Shown: positions 1 to 9,137 of the stretch, piece after piece
How the letters are laid out: each line of letters starts with the position of its first letter
How positions within the stretch are numbered: position 1 is the first letter of the stretch
DNA from: Pedobacter schmidteae
GTDB lineage: Bacteria; Bacteroidota; Bacteroidia; Sphingobacteriales; Sphingobacteriaceae
Direction: 5' to 3'
Length of the DNA: 64,000 nt
NCBI RefSeq assembly: GCF_900564155.1
Contig: NZ_LS999839.1
Location: forward strand, 3,841,097 to 3,905,096
The notes under the pieces: generated by a model
The model's input: the letters and a program-made list of their open reading frames with translations, nothing else
What the model was told of the DNA's origin: nothing
Database searches by the model: none
Program-made: the position numbers and the translations under genes

Positions 1-1448
1 CGGGCCTTACTGCAGCCAATTATACGTTGGTACAGGCGGCCGCAAATGCTACCGCATTCCTCATCACGCCTAAAGGCCTGACCATTACCGCCGACAATAA
101 GGAGAAATTTGCAGGCACAGCCAACCCGGTTCTGACGGTAAGCTACAACGGTTTTGTAAATAGTGAAACCAGCACGGTACTGACGGCCCAGCCTGTTTTA
201 AATACGACAGCCAGCCTGAACAGCCCGATAGGGGATTACCCGATTACGGCCAGCGGTGCGGCCGCAGCCAACTATGCGATCAGCTACGTGGCCGGTAATT
301 TAAAAATTAAACCCGGTGCACCTACCAACATCAGCCTTGCTGCAGTTACACTTTATGAAAACAGTGTGACAGGTACCAGTGCCGGTACTTTGAGCAGTAC
401 TTCAGATGATCCATCGGCGACCTTTAGTTACACCCTGGTTGCAGGTACCGGCGATACAGACAATGCGTTGTTTGCCATCAGTGGCAATAAAATCAATACC
501 GCTGCTGCACTGAATTATGAAAATAAAGCGGTTTATAAAGTGAGAGTTCGTTCGACTACGCAGAATGCACTTTGGCTGGAAAAAGAGCTGAGTATTAACC
601 TTTCGGATGTTAACGAGGCGCCTACATTGGCGGCGGTAAGTGATCAGGCGATCTGTTTTACGACTTCGGCCCAGACAGTGGCTTTAAGCGGAATAAGCGC
701 AGGACCTGAAACGGCACAGACTACTGCTTTAAGTGTAAGCAGCAACAATGCGGCATTGTTTGAGAGTTTAACAGTTAGCGGCAGTGGGGCTACGGGAACA
801 CTGAATTACCGCATTAAAGCGGGTGCTTTGGCTGGTACAGCTGTGGTTACCGTGACAGTGAAAGACAACGGCGGAACGGCTAATGGTGGCGTGGACAGTT
901 ACAGCAGGACTTTTATGCTTACGGTAAATGCTTTGCCTGTGGTTGCGATCAGCAGTGATAAAGGTGTGCAGATCAGTAAAGGCGAAACTGCGGTATTGAC
1001 TGCCAGTGGTGGAAGTACTTATCTCTGGGCGGATGCTATTGGCATCACTGGTGGAAAAAATGCGGCTGTGCTTACAGTAAGGCCTGACCGCACAACGACT
1101 TATACGGTAACGGCGATCAATGGCAGCGGATGTAGCCAAAGCCAGACTTTTACCATAACTGTGCTGGAAGATTTTGCCAAGGTGAAGGCAAACAATATCC
1201 TGACGCCGAATAACGACGGATATAACGACAAATGGGTAATTGAGAACATTGATTTTTATCCGAATAACCAGGTGAAAGTTTTTGATAAGGCGGGTCGTTT
1301 GATTTATGGTAAGTCGGGGTATGACAACAGCTGGGACGGGACTTTGAACGGGATGCCGCTGGCTGAGGGTACTTATTATTATGTCCTTGATTTCGGTAAC
1401 CGGACAAGGGTGTTTAAGGGCTATATTACTATAGTGAGGAACGATTAA
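1..1448 (+). CDS. T9SS type-B surface adhesin, C-terminal part (5' end outside window)
   Basis: The reading frame enters from upstream at base 3 without a start codon, so this is the last ~481 residues of a larger secreted protein. Visible domains in order are an MBG-type domain (residues ~25-100), a cadherin-like domain (~108-205), an Ig-like domain with a single cysteine in AICFTT (~206-310), a PKD-like domain (~310-385) and a gliding-motility-associated C-terminal domain (~390-481, containing ILTPNNDGYNDKW and ending TIVRND). That last domain is the known type-B sorting signal of the type IX secretion system, so the protein should be exported to the cell surface. From about base 78 onward it is a near copy of the end of the adhesin at 2719-9078; the PKD-like domain is the main divergent patch. 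It is followed after 59 bp by a PorP/SprF-like gene, the usual partner. Its ligand is unknown. Confidence 0.9.
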   Translation, partial: GLTAANYTLVQAAANATAFLITPKGLTITADNKEKFAGTANPVLTVSYNGFVNSETSTVLTAQPVLNTTASLNSPIGDYPITASGAAAANYAISYVAGNLKIKPGAPTNISLAAVTLYENSVTGTSAGTLSSTSDDPSATFSYTLVAGTGDTDNALFAISGNKINTAAALNYENKAVYKVRVRSTTQNALWLEKELSINLSDVNEAPTLAAVSDQAICFTTSAQTVALSGISAGPETAQTTALSVSSNNAALFESLTVSGSGATGTLNYRIKAGALAGTAVVTVTVKDNGGTANGGVDSYSRTFMLTVNALPVVAISSDKGVQISKGETAVLTASGGSTYLWADAIGITGGKNAAVLTVRPDRTTTYTVTAINGSGCSQSQTFTITVLEDFAKVKANNILTPNNDGYNDKWVIENIDFYPNNQVKVFDKAGRLIYGKSGYDNSWDGTLNGMPLAEGTYYYVLDFGNRTRVFKGYITIVRND

Positions 1449-1471
1449 TAAATATTGCAATGTAAAACCTT

Positions 1472-1501
1472 GCTGTGCTGCCGGGAAGCCGGTAGTACAG
1501 C
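1472..1501 (+). promoter_or_regulatory. Intercistronic hairpin before PorP-like copy 1
   Basis: GCTGTGCTGCCGG and CCGGTAGTACAGC form a 13-bp stem with two G-U wobbles around a GAAG loop. The stem ends 6 nt before the ATG at 1508. There is no T-tract, so it does not look like a terminator. It recurs unchanged at 9102-9131. A role in translation start or mRNA processing between adhesin and PorP is inference. Confidence 0.55.
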
Positions 1502-1507
1502 CTTAAA

Positions 1508-2401
1508 ATGAGATCAATGAAACGATATAAATTATTTTTTGTGCTTGCCTTAACGGCAGGAACAACCTTGGTAAAAGCACAGTTGAACCCTTTGTCCTCA
1601 CAATATTATACCAACCAGTATCTGATCAATCCTGCTTTTGCGGGCAGTAGTGAAGGACTGAAACTGAACGGAGCTTACCGTAAGCTTTGGAGTAATGTAC
1701 CGGGATCGCCTTTGACGCAAAACCTGACGGCCGATTATGGTTTCGGGAAAGTGGGTATAGGGCTTACTGTTAACAATGAAAGTGCGGGTTTGCAGCGGCA
1801 GACCAGGATAGTGGGCAGTTATGCTTATCACCTGCCTTTGAATGAGAACGGACATCAATTGCATTTTGGGGTATCTTTGGGTTTTATGAGCCAGCGTCTG
1901 GAAAATGCAGACATTTATGGCAATCCGAACGATCCTATGGTAGGGCAGTACAATGACCGCAAAACTTACCTGGACGGAGACTTCGGGATTGCTTATACTT
2001 CAGGTAAACTGAATGTTCAGGCCTCGGTTCCGAATCTGAAAAGTGTATTGAAAAAAGATGTGATCAAGCTGGCGGATGTGGCTACTTTTTATACTGCGGC
2101 GAGTTACAAGATTCAGCTGAGTGAAGGTCCTGAGGGTATGGATATGGAGCCTAAGGTGGCTTACCGTGGGGTGAAGGGCTTTGACAACATCTGGGACGCC
2201 GGTACACAGTTCAGCATTGCAAACAGGCAGGTGTTTTTACTGGCGATGTACCACAGTACCAAAAATGCAACCTTTGGTTTGGGCATGGATTTCAGGAAGA
2301 AGTACCTGGTCAGCGGGACTTATACCACCCAGACTTCGGCACTGAGCAGCTATACCAATGGCAGTTTTGAGCTGAACCTGAGGTTGAACCTGAGTAAATA
2401 A
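1508..2401 (+). CDS. PorP/SprF-like T9SS outer-membrane protein, copy 1
   Basis: This 297-residue protein has a signal peptide (cleavage after VKA, before QLNPL), the family motif YLINPAFAG near residue 40, and alternating hydrophobic strands typical of an outer-membrane beta barrel. PorP/SprF proteins are known partners of type-B T9SS substrates and usually lie directly downstream of the adhesin they help to secrete or anchor, as here. The ATG at 1508 was chosen; a second in-frame ATG at 1517 is possible. The mature protein is identical to copy 2 (9138-10031). The only differences are two residues in the signal peptide (LTAG versus FVAG), although the DNA differs at many synonymous positions. 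Confidence 0.88.
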   Translation: MRSMKRYKLFFVLALTAGTTLVKAQLNPLSSQYYTNQYLINPAFAGSSEGLKLNGAYRKLWSNVPGSPLTQNLTADYGFGKVGIGLTVNNESAGLQRQTRIVGSYAYHLPLNENGHQLHFGVSLGFMSQRLENADIYGNPNDPMVGQYNDRKTYLDGDFGIAYTSGKLNVQASVPNLKSVLKKDVIKLADVATFYTAASYKIQLSEGPEGMDMEPKVAYRGVKGFDNIWDAGTQFSIANRQVFLLAMYHSTKNATFGLGMDFRKKYLVSGTYTTQTSALSSYTNGSFELNLRLNLSK

Positions 2402-2706
2402 TTTATATCTGCATTTATTGCCTGGTTTGGTGCAGGCAAAGCTATATGCAAGATAATTGCTAAATTTTTACTGAACAGTAGTCACTTCCTGTTTCCCATG
2501 CGTCATACTATTAAATAAACGGGGCTTATCCATAAGGGAATAGTTGACGCTTTGGGAAAAGAATTCTCTGATTATTGAATTTCAGCGCTAAAATGATATT
2601 GAATTTTAACTATTGATATAATACACTAAATATTTTTTTAATAATTTTATTTAATTTGTAGTCGATCATTGATCCCTGCCTGCAGGCTAACCATCTAAAT
2701 CTCTAA
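2402..2706. other. Intergenic region upstream of the large adhesin
   Basis: No gene is seen in this stretch. It is AT-rich and contains the candidate ECF promoter at 2476-2507, about 210 bp before the adhesin ATG at 2719, followed by a GGGGCTTATCC element at 2521-2531. Sequence just after the copy-1 PorP stop does not match that after copy 2, so one edge of the duplication lies here. Confidence 0.6.
2476..2507 (+). promoter_or_regulatory. Candidate ECF sigma promoter, site 1
   Basis: CAGTAGTCACTT at 2476-2487 and GCGTCAT at 2500-2506 are separated by 12 bases. The same two blocks with the same spacing occur at 18704 and 19235. The layout (a -35-like block and a CGTC-containing -10-like block) resembles known ECF sigma promoters. 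It faces the adhesin gene, with a long leader of about 200 nt. Assignment to a particular sigma factor is inference. Confidence 0.55.
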
Positions 2707-2718
2707 TTGTTCTTAAAT

Positions 2719-5700
2719 ATGTCTAAAAATCTCTCCTATTGTAACCTTGTAAACTTATTGTGCTCCCGGTATGGGAAAATGATGTTTGCATTTGCCTTCC
2801 TGTTTAATATTTCTTTGCATGCAAATGCGCAGACGCAGTTCTGGTCGGATAATTTTGAAGACGCAGGTGCACCCTCATCGGGCACCCGGGTGGCTTCTAT
2901 AGCTGAATTTAGTTGTGGGACTCCGGCAACAGCCTATTTTAAAAGGACTGATGGAACAAATTTAGGTCAAACCAGCAATCCTGTTGTTTATTCAGGCTAT
3001 CAGGGTACTAAATTTTGGGCTGCGATGAATATCGATAATGGAAGCACTTGTACTAATAATTCTATTTCTGCCAAACAGACGATAAGCTGGTCGGGGATAA
3101 ACATTGCGGGAAAAAGCGGCCTGTCTTTTAAAGGATTATTCGGCGCTAATTCTGAAGCTGTTTTTCAGGGGGTGTTCTTTGACGATGCTACTAACAATTT
3201 TGCCATTGATTATATGATCATTGAATACCAAATTGATGGTGGGGGATGGACAAAAGCACTTGGTATCTATCCCAATAGTAGTACTGCCGTTGGAGGTAAG
3301 TTCGCAGTGGACAATGATGGGGACCGGGTTGGAGATGGGGTTCCCCTGGCTAATGCCTTGTCAGAAATATCTGCAAATATTACAGGTGCCGGAACTCTCC
3401 TGGATATACGTATCAGTATGTTTGTGAATAATTCAATACCAGGGTCGGTTGCCTTTGATGATTTTCGATTGTTGGAAACGGCATCTAACCCGGCCCCAAC
3501 GGTGAGTTCAGTATCTTCGAGTACATCAAATGGCAGTTATAAAGCAGGTGATCCGATTTCCATACAAGTTAATTTTTCTACTACGGTAAACGTAAGCGGA
3601 ACGCCACAGCTTACCCTGGAAACCGGGGCTTCAGACCGGGTGATAAACTATTCTTCTGGTAGCGGTACAAACACACTTACATTTAATTATACCGTACAGG
3701 CCGGGGAAAACAGTCTGGATCTGGATTATGCAGGCACAACCGCACTGGCACTTAACGGCGGGACCATTATGGCCACGACCGGAGGTACAGCGGCAGTACT
3801 CACTTTACCTGCTCCGAATGCTGCGGGATCTCTTGGGGCTAATAAGAACATTGTGATTGACACCCAAGGGCCGACGGCATCGATTGTTGTAGCCAATACT
3901 ACTTTGAAGATAGGGCAGACCTCGCTGGTGACTTTTACTTTTAGTGAGGCGGTTACCGGATTTACGAGTGCCGATCTTACTGTACCTAATGGCAGTATTA
4001 CTGGCCTGAGTTCACCGGACGGGGGAATTACCTGGCTAGGGACCTTATCGCCCAATGCGAATACTACTGATGCGACCAATCTGATTACTTTGGACAATAC
4101 CGGAGTTATTGATGCTGTTGGTAATGCAGGATCGGGAACTACCAATTCGAATAATTATACCATAGATACCCGGAGGCCTACGGCAACGATTGTGATCAGC
4201 AATACCACGTTGGCCATAGGGCAAACTTCGCTGGTGACTTTTACTTTTAGCGAGGCGGTGACAGGTTTTACCAATGCGGACCTGACGATTCCTAACGGGA
4301 CTTTAACTGTTGTAAGTTCAATTGATGGAGGTATCACCTGGACGGCTACTTTAACCCCAACGGCAAATACCACTGATATGACTAACGTGATTACGCTGGA
4401 CAATACCGGAGTTACTGATGCGGCAGGGAACGTGGGCAGTGGTACATCCGATTCGAACAATTATCGGGTGGATACCCAGCGCCCAACGGTAACGATTGTG
4501 GTATCAGACCCGGTTTTAACTGCGGGGGAGACTTCACTGGTGACTTTTACTTTTTCTGAAGCAGTGACCGGTTTCACCAATGCGGACCTGACGATTGGTA
4601 ACGGGACCCTAACTGCTGTAAGTTCAAGCGATGGAGGCATCACCTGGACGGCTACCTTAACGCCTAATATTAATCTGAACAGTCCGACCAATTTGATTAG
4701 CCTTGCCAATACAGGGGTTTCTGATCTGTTTGGCAATGCGGGTACAGGGACAACTAATTCCGCTAATTTTGCCATAAACACCCGGCGCCCGACGGCTACG
4801 ATTGTGGTTGCAAACAGCGCGTTAAGCATAGGGCAGACTTCCTCGGTGACCATTACTTTTAGTGAAGTGGTGACTGGTTTAACCAATGCAGATCTGACCG
4901 TTGAAAATGGTACTTTAAGCGCTGTGAGTTCAGCGGATGGTGGCGTTACCTGGACTGCTACCTTTACCCCAACAGCAAACATTACTGATGCGACTAACCT
5001 GATTACCCTGGACAATACAGGTGTACTGAATGGGGTAGGCAATGCCGGATCGGGCACTACCCAATCGAATAATTATATGATAGATACCCGGCGGCCAACC
5101 GCAACGATTGTGGTAAGCGATGATGCATTGGCTATAGGGGAAACCTCATTGGTGACCATTACTTTCAGTGAAGCGGTGACCGGTTTTAGCAATGCGGATC
5201 TTACACCTGCTAACGGAACGTTATCAGGACTGAGCACATTGGATAACATCACCTGGACGACAACCTTTACTCCTGCAGCGGGTATTACGGATATGAGCAA
5301 CGTAATTGTTCTGGACAATACCGGGGTTTTTGACGCAGCAGGCAATGCAGGTAGCGGTTTGACCAATTCCAATATTTATGCCGTAGACAGCAGCCGTCCT
5401 ACTGCAACGATTGTGTTTGCAGACCCCAATTTAACTGCAGGAGAGACTTCACTGGTGACGATTACCTTTTCTGAAGCGGTGACCGGTTTTACCAATGCGG
5501 ACCTGACGATTCCTAATGGGACTTTAACTGCTGTAAGTTCAAGTGATGGGGGCATCACCTGGATGGCTACCTTTACCCCGACAGTAAACACCATTGATGC
5601 GACCAACCAGATTGTTTTAGCTAATACAGGCGTACAGGATATGGCTGGCAATGCCGGTACAGGGACTACCAGTTCCGCTAATTATATGATAAATACCCTG

Positions 5701-8700
5701 CGTCCTACAGCAACAGTTGTGGTTGCAAATAGTGCTTTAAAAATAGGATCAACCCCGCTGGTGACCATTACTTTTTCTGAAGCGGTGATTGGTTTTACGA
5801 ATGCAGATCTGATCGTTTCAAATGGAACTTTATCTGCGGTGGGTTCATTGGATGGGGGAATTACCTGGACGGCTACCTTTACCCCAACAGCAAACATCAC
5901 TGATGCGACTAACCTGATTACCCTGGACAATACGGGAGTGGAGAATGCGGCAGGTAATAGGGGCACTGGTTCTACCAATTCCAATAACTATGCGATAGAT
6001 ACCCGGCGGCCTACGGCAACGATTGTAGTGATGGATGATGCCCTGGCTATAGGGGAAACCTCATTGGTGACCATTACTTTTAGTGAAGCGGTGACTGGTT
6101 TTACAAATGCCGATCTTATACCTGTTAATGGAACCTTATCTCCAGTGAGTTCTGCAGATGGAGGCATCACCTGGACGGCCACCCTGACCCCGACGGCAAA
6201 TGTGAATGCTCCGGTTAATGTGATTACTTTAGATAACACAGGTGTACAGGATATCGCCACAAATACGGGCACTGGTTCTACCAATTCCAATAACTATGCA
6301 ATAGATACCCAGCGGCCAACTGCAACGCTTGTCGTTACAGATCATAACTTAAATGTGGGTGAGACTTCTCTGGTAACTATTACTTTTAGTGAGCAGGTTA
6401 CCGGTTTTACCACTACTGATCTTACGGTTGTCAATGGCACAGTAAGTAACCTTAGTTCTGCTGACGGGGGTAAAACCTGGACGGCTACCTTAACTCCTGA
6501 CGCGAATGTTACTGATGCGACCAACCTGATTACATTGGACAATACAGGTGTACAGGATATGGCAGGTAATGCAGGTACGGGTGTAACCAATTCCAATAAT
6601 TATGCTATTGATACCACTGTGCCTGTATTAAGCGCTGTAAATATCATTTCCGGTAACGCTATACCGACATTGGCAAAAACGGGGGATGTAGTGACGCTGA
6701 CTTTTACTTCAAGTGAAGCCTTGCAGGCCCCGGTGGTTACTATAGCAGGCCATACGGTTACACCGTCAGCCGCGGGTAACAACTGGACAGCCAGCTATAC
6801 TTTTGTTTCTACGGATACCGAAGGACTGGTTGCCTATCAGATTGCTTTCAGCGACCTTGCCGGAAATGCCGGTGTTCCGGTATCGGCAGGAAGCGGATCG
6901 GTTACTTTTGACCGCTCGGCGCCTGTGGTTCCTGCGGGCCTTGCTGCAACAGCGGGCGATACGCAGATTGTGCTGAACTGGACTGCTGGTGGAGAAACGG
7001 ACCTGGCGAAATACAGAATTTTATCAGGAACTGTTGCAGCACCCGGGACAACTTTGATCGATATTCCTGCGGGAACTACTACCTATACGCATGCCGGATT
7101 AACTAATGGCACAACCTATTACTACCGGATTCAGGCGATTGATCAGGCGGGTAATGCCAGTGGCTTAACTGCGGATGTTTCTGCGGTTCCAAAGGCTAAC
7201 CAGACGATTACCTTTAATGCCATTGGGGCAAAAATATATGGTGATGCCACATTTGCTTTGGGAAATGCCAATTCATCTGGCAATCTTGCGGTAACTTATA
7301 CGGCCGCTGATCCTACAGTGGTTTCCATTACAGGCAATATGGCTACGATCCTTAAAGCCGGAAATACGCTTATCACGGCAAGCCAGGCCGGTAATGCGGC
7401 TTTTAATGCAGCTACTGCTGTTCAGCAAAACTTAACGGTTGGTCAGAAAGCACTGATCATTACAGCTACCGACCGCGGTAAGACTTATGGAGATGCGGTA
7501 AGTTTTGCAGGTACGGAATTTACAGCAGCCGGACTGGTTAATGGTAATACCGTTACAGGTGTTACTTTAAATAGTACAGGAGCCGCGGCTACGGCTACTG
7601 TGGCAGGATCCACTTATCCGATAATAGTTTCAGGCGCTACAGGTACAGGCTTAAACAATTATACCATCAGCTATGTGAATGGCGTTTTGACGGTAAACAG
7701 AAAAACCCTGACCATTACCGCAGACAATAAAGAGAAATTTGCAGGCACGGCCAACCCGGTTCTGACGGTAAGCTACAACGGTTTTGTAAATAGTGAAACC
7801 AACACGGTACTGACTGCCCAGCCTGTTTTAAATACGACAGCCAGCCTGAACAGCCCGATAGGGGATTACCCGATTACGGCCAGCGGTGCGGCGGCAGCCA
7901 ACTATGCGATCAGCTACGTGGCCGGTAATTTAAAAATTAAACCGGGTGCGCCTACCAACATCAGCCTTGCTGCAGCTACACTTTATGAAAACAGTGTGAC
8001 AGGTACCAATGCCGGTACTTTGAGCAGTACCTCAGATGATCCCTTGGCGACCTTTAGTTACACCCTGGTTGCAGGTACCGGCGATACCGATAATGCGTTG
8101 TTTGCCATCAGTGGTAATAAAATCAATACCGCTGCTGTACTGAATTACGAAAATAAAGCGGTTTATAAAGTGAGAGTTCGTTCGACTACGCAGCATACAC
8201 TTTGGCTGGAAAAAGAACTGAGTATTAACCTTTCGGATGTAAACGAGGCGCCTACCCTGGCGGCGGTAACTGATCAGGCGATCTGTTTTACGACTTCGGC
8301 CCAGACAGTGGCTTTAAGCGGAATAAGCGCAGGACCTGAAACGGCACAGACTACTGCTTTAAGTGTAAGCAGCAACAATGCGGCATTGTTTGAGAGTTTA
8401 ACGGTTAGCGGCAGTGGGGCTACGGGAACACTGAATTACCGCATTAAAGCGGGTGCCATAGCGGGAACTGCAACTGTAACGGTAACGGTGAAAGACAACG
8501 GCGGAACGGCTAATGGTGGCGTGGACAGTTACAGCAGGACTTTTATGCTTACGGTAAATGCGTTGCCTGTGGTTGCGATCAGCAGTGATAAAGGTGTGCA
8601 GATCAGCAAAGGTGAAACTGTGCTGTTAACCGCAACTGGTGGCACCAGCTATAGTTGGGCTACAACCAGTAGTAGCACAGGTCCGTTTAATGCTGCGGTG

Positions 8701-9078
8701 CTTAAAGTGAGACCAAGTCAGACAACGACTTATACGGTTACGGCGACCAATGGCAGCGGATGTAGCGAAAGCCAGACTTTTACCATAACTGTGCTGGAAG
8801 ATTTTGCCAAGGTGAAGGCAAACAATATCCTGACGCCGAATAACGACGGATATAACGACAAATGGGTAATTGAGAACATTGATTTTTATCCGAATAACCA
8901 GGTGAAAGTTTTTGATAAGGCAGGCCGTTTGATTTATGGTAAGTCGGGGTATGACAACAGCTGGGACGGGACTTTGAACGGGATGCCGCTGGCTGAGGGT
9001 ACTTATTATTATGTCCTTGATTTCGGTAACCGGACAAGGGTGTTTAAGGGCTATATTACTATAGTGAGGAACGATTAA
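2719..9078 (+). CDS. Giant T9SS type-B adhesin with nine Ig-like repeats
   Basis: The ATG at 2719 gives 2119 residues; a TTG four codons upstream is less likely. A signal peptide (hydrophobic core MFAFAFLFNIS, cleavage after HANA) precedes a jelly-roll-like region (~30-255) and an Ig-like domain (~260-380). Nine tandem ~102-residue Ig-like repeats follow (~383-1299), most opening with RPTATIVV and containing FSEAVTGFTNADLT. After these come another Ig-like domain, a fibronectin type III domain (~1400-1490), two MBG-like domains, a cadherin-like domain, a PKD-like domain and the type-B T9SS sorting domain (last ~90 residues). The family acts as surface adhesins or gliding adhesins. Its C-terminal third is nearly identical to the partial gene at 1-1448, and it pairs with the PorP-like gene at 9138. 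A candidate ECF promoter lies upstream. Repeat number may vary between strains. Ligand unknown. Confidence 0.9.
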   Translation: MSKNLSYCNLVNLLCSRYGKMMFAFAFLFNISLHANAQTQFWSDNFEDAGAPSSGTRVASIAEFSCGTPATAYFKRTDGTNLGQTSNPVVYSGYQGTKFWAAMNIDNGSTCTNNSISAKQTISWSGINIAGKSGLSFKGLFGANSEAVFQGVFFDDATNNFAIDYMIIEYQIDGGGWTKALGIYPNSSTAVGGKFAVDNDGDRVGDGVPLANALSEISANITGAGTLLDIRISMFVNNSIPGSVAFDDFRLLETASNPAPTVSSVSSSTSNGSYKAGDPISIQVNFSTTVNVSGTPQLTLETGASDRVINYSSGSGTNTLTFNYTVQAGENSLDLDYAGTTALALNGGTIMATTGGTAAVLTLPAPNAAGSLGANKNIVIDTQGPTASIVVANTTLKIGQTSLVTFTFSEAVTGFTSADLTVPNGSITGLSSPDGGITWLGTLSPNANTTDATNLITLDNTGVIDAVGNAGSGTTNSNNYTIDTRRPTATIVISNTTLAIGQTSLVTFTFSEAVTGFTNADLTIPNGTLTVVSSIDGGITWTATLTPTANTTDMTNVITLDNTGVTDAAGNVGSGTSDSNNYRVDTQRPTVTIVVSDPVLTAGETSLVTFTFSEAVTGFTNADLTIGNGTLTAVSSSDGGITWTATLTPNINLNSPTNLISLANTGVSDLFGNAGTGTTNSANFAINTRRPTATIVVANSALSIGQTSSVTITFSEVVTGLTNADLTVENGTLSAVSSADGGVTWTATFTPTANITDATNLITLDNTGVLNGVGNAGSGTTQSNNYMIDTRRPTATIVVSDDALAIGETSLVTITFSEAVTGFSNADLTPANGTLSGLSTLDNITWTTTFTPAAGITDMSNVIVLDNTGVFDAAGNAGSGLTNSNIYAVDSSRPTATIVFADPNLTAGETSLVTITFSEAVTGFTNADLTIPNGTLTAVSSSDGGITWMATFTPTVNTIDATNQIVLANTGVQDMAGNAGTGTTSSANYMINTLRPTATVVVANSALKIGSTPLVTITFSEAVIGFTNADLIVSNGTLSAVGSLDGGITWTATFTPTANITDATNLITLDNTGVENAAGNRGTGSTNSNNYAIDTRRPTATIVVMDDALAIGETSLVTITFSEAVTGFTNADLIPVNGTLSPVSSADGGITWTATLTPTANVNAPVNVITLDNTGVQDIATNTGTGSTNSNNYAIDTQRPTATLVVTDHNLNVGETSLVTITFSEQVTGFTTTDLTVVNGTVSNLSSADGGKTWTATLTPDANVTDATNLITLDNTGVQDMAGNAGTGVTNSNNYAIDTTVPVLSAVNIISGNAIPTLAKTGDVVTLTFTSSEALQAPVVTIAGHTVTPSAAGNNWTASYTFVSTDTEGLVAYQIAFSDLAGNAGVPVSAGSGSVTFDRSAPVVPAGLAATAGDTQIVLNWTAGGETDLAKYRILSGTVAAPGTTLIDIPAGTTTYTHAGLTNGTTYYYRIQAIDQAGNASGLTADVSAVPKANQTITFNAIGAKIYGDATFALGNANSSGNLAVTYTAADPTVVSITGNMATILKAGNTLITASQAGNAAFNAATAVQQNLTVGQKALIITATDRGKTYGDAVSFAGTEFTAAGLVNGNTVTGVTLNSTGAAATATVAGSTYPIIVSGATGTGLNNYTISYVNGVLTVNRKTLTITADNKEKFAGTANPVLTVSYNGFVNSETNTVLTAQPVLNTTASLNSPIGDYPITASGAAAANYAISYVAGNLKIKPGAPTNISLAAATLYENSVTGTNAGTLSSTSDDPLATFSYTLVAGTGDTDNALFAISGNKINTAAVLNYENKAVYKVRVRSTTQHTLWLEKELSINLSDVNEAPTLAAVTDQAICFTTSAQTVALSGISAGPETAQTTALSVSSNNAALFESLTVSGSGATGTLNYRIKAGAIAGTATVTVTVKDNGGTANGGVDSYSRTFMLTVNALPVVAISSDKGVQISKGETVLLTATGGTSYSWATTSSSTGPFNAAVLKVRPSQTTTYTVTATNGSGCSESQTFTITVLEDFAKVKANNILTPNNDGYNDKWVIENIDFYPNNQVKVFDKAGRLIYGKSGYDNSWDGTLNGMPLAEGTYYYVLDFGNRTRVFKGYITIVRND
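3868..6615 (+). repeat. Nine tandem ~306-bp coding repeats (Ig-like)
   Basis: Nine units begin near 3868, 4171, 4477, 4786, 5090, 5395, 5701, 6005 and 6311, each about 303-309 bp and encoding one Ig-like domain. Units share long identical stretches, for example around the FSEAVTGFTNADL segment, and differ mainly in the edge strands. Such arrays expand and contract by recombination. Confidence 0.85.
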
Positions 9079-9101
9079 TAAATATTGCAATGTAAAACCT
9101 T

Positions 9102-9131
9102 GCTGTGCTGCCGGGAAGCCGGTAGTACAGC
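9102..9131 (+). promoter_or_regulatory. Intercistronic hairpin before PorP-like copy 2
   Basis: This is the same 13-bp stem and GAAG loop as at 1472-1501, again 6 nt before the PorP ATG (9138). It has no T-tract. The whole 59-bp spacer between adhesin and PorP is conserved between the two copies. Confidence 0.55.
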
Positions 9132-9137
9132 CTTAAA

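Noticed and set aside
768..1460. 230-residue minus-strand frame, also seen as 8626-9090
   Set aside because: It lies fully opposite the conserved end of the adhesin and exists twice only because of the duplication.
3726..6782. Series of long open frames on the minus strand opposite the adhesin repeats
   Set aside because: They repeat with the period of the Ig-like array and mirror its codon pattern; they have no start signals or family features, so they are antisense shadows.
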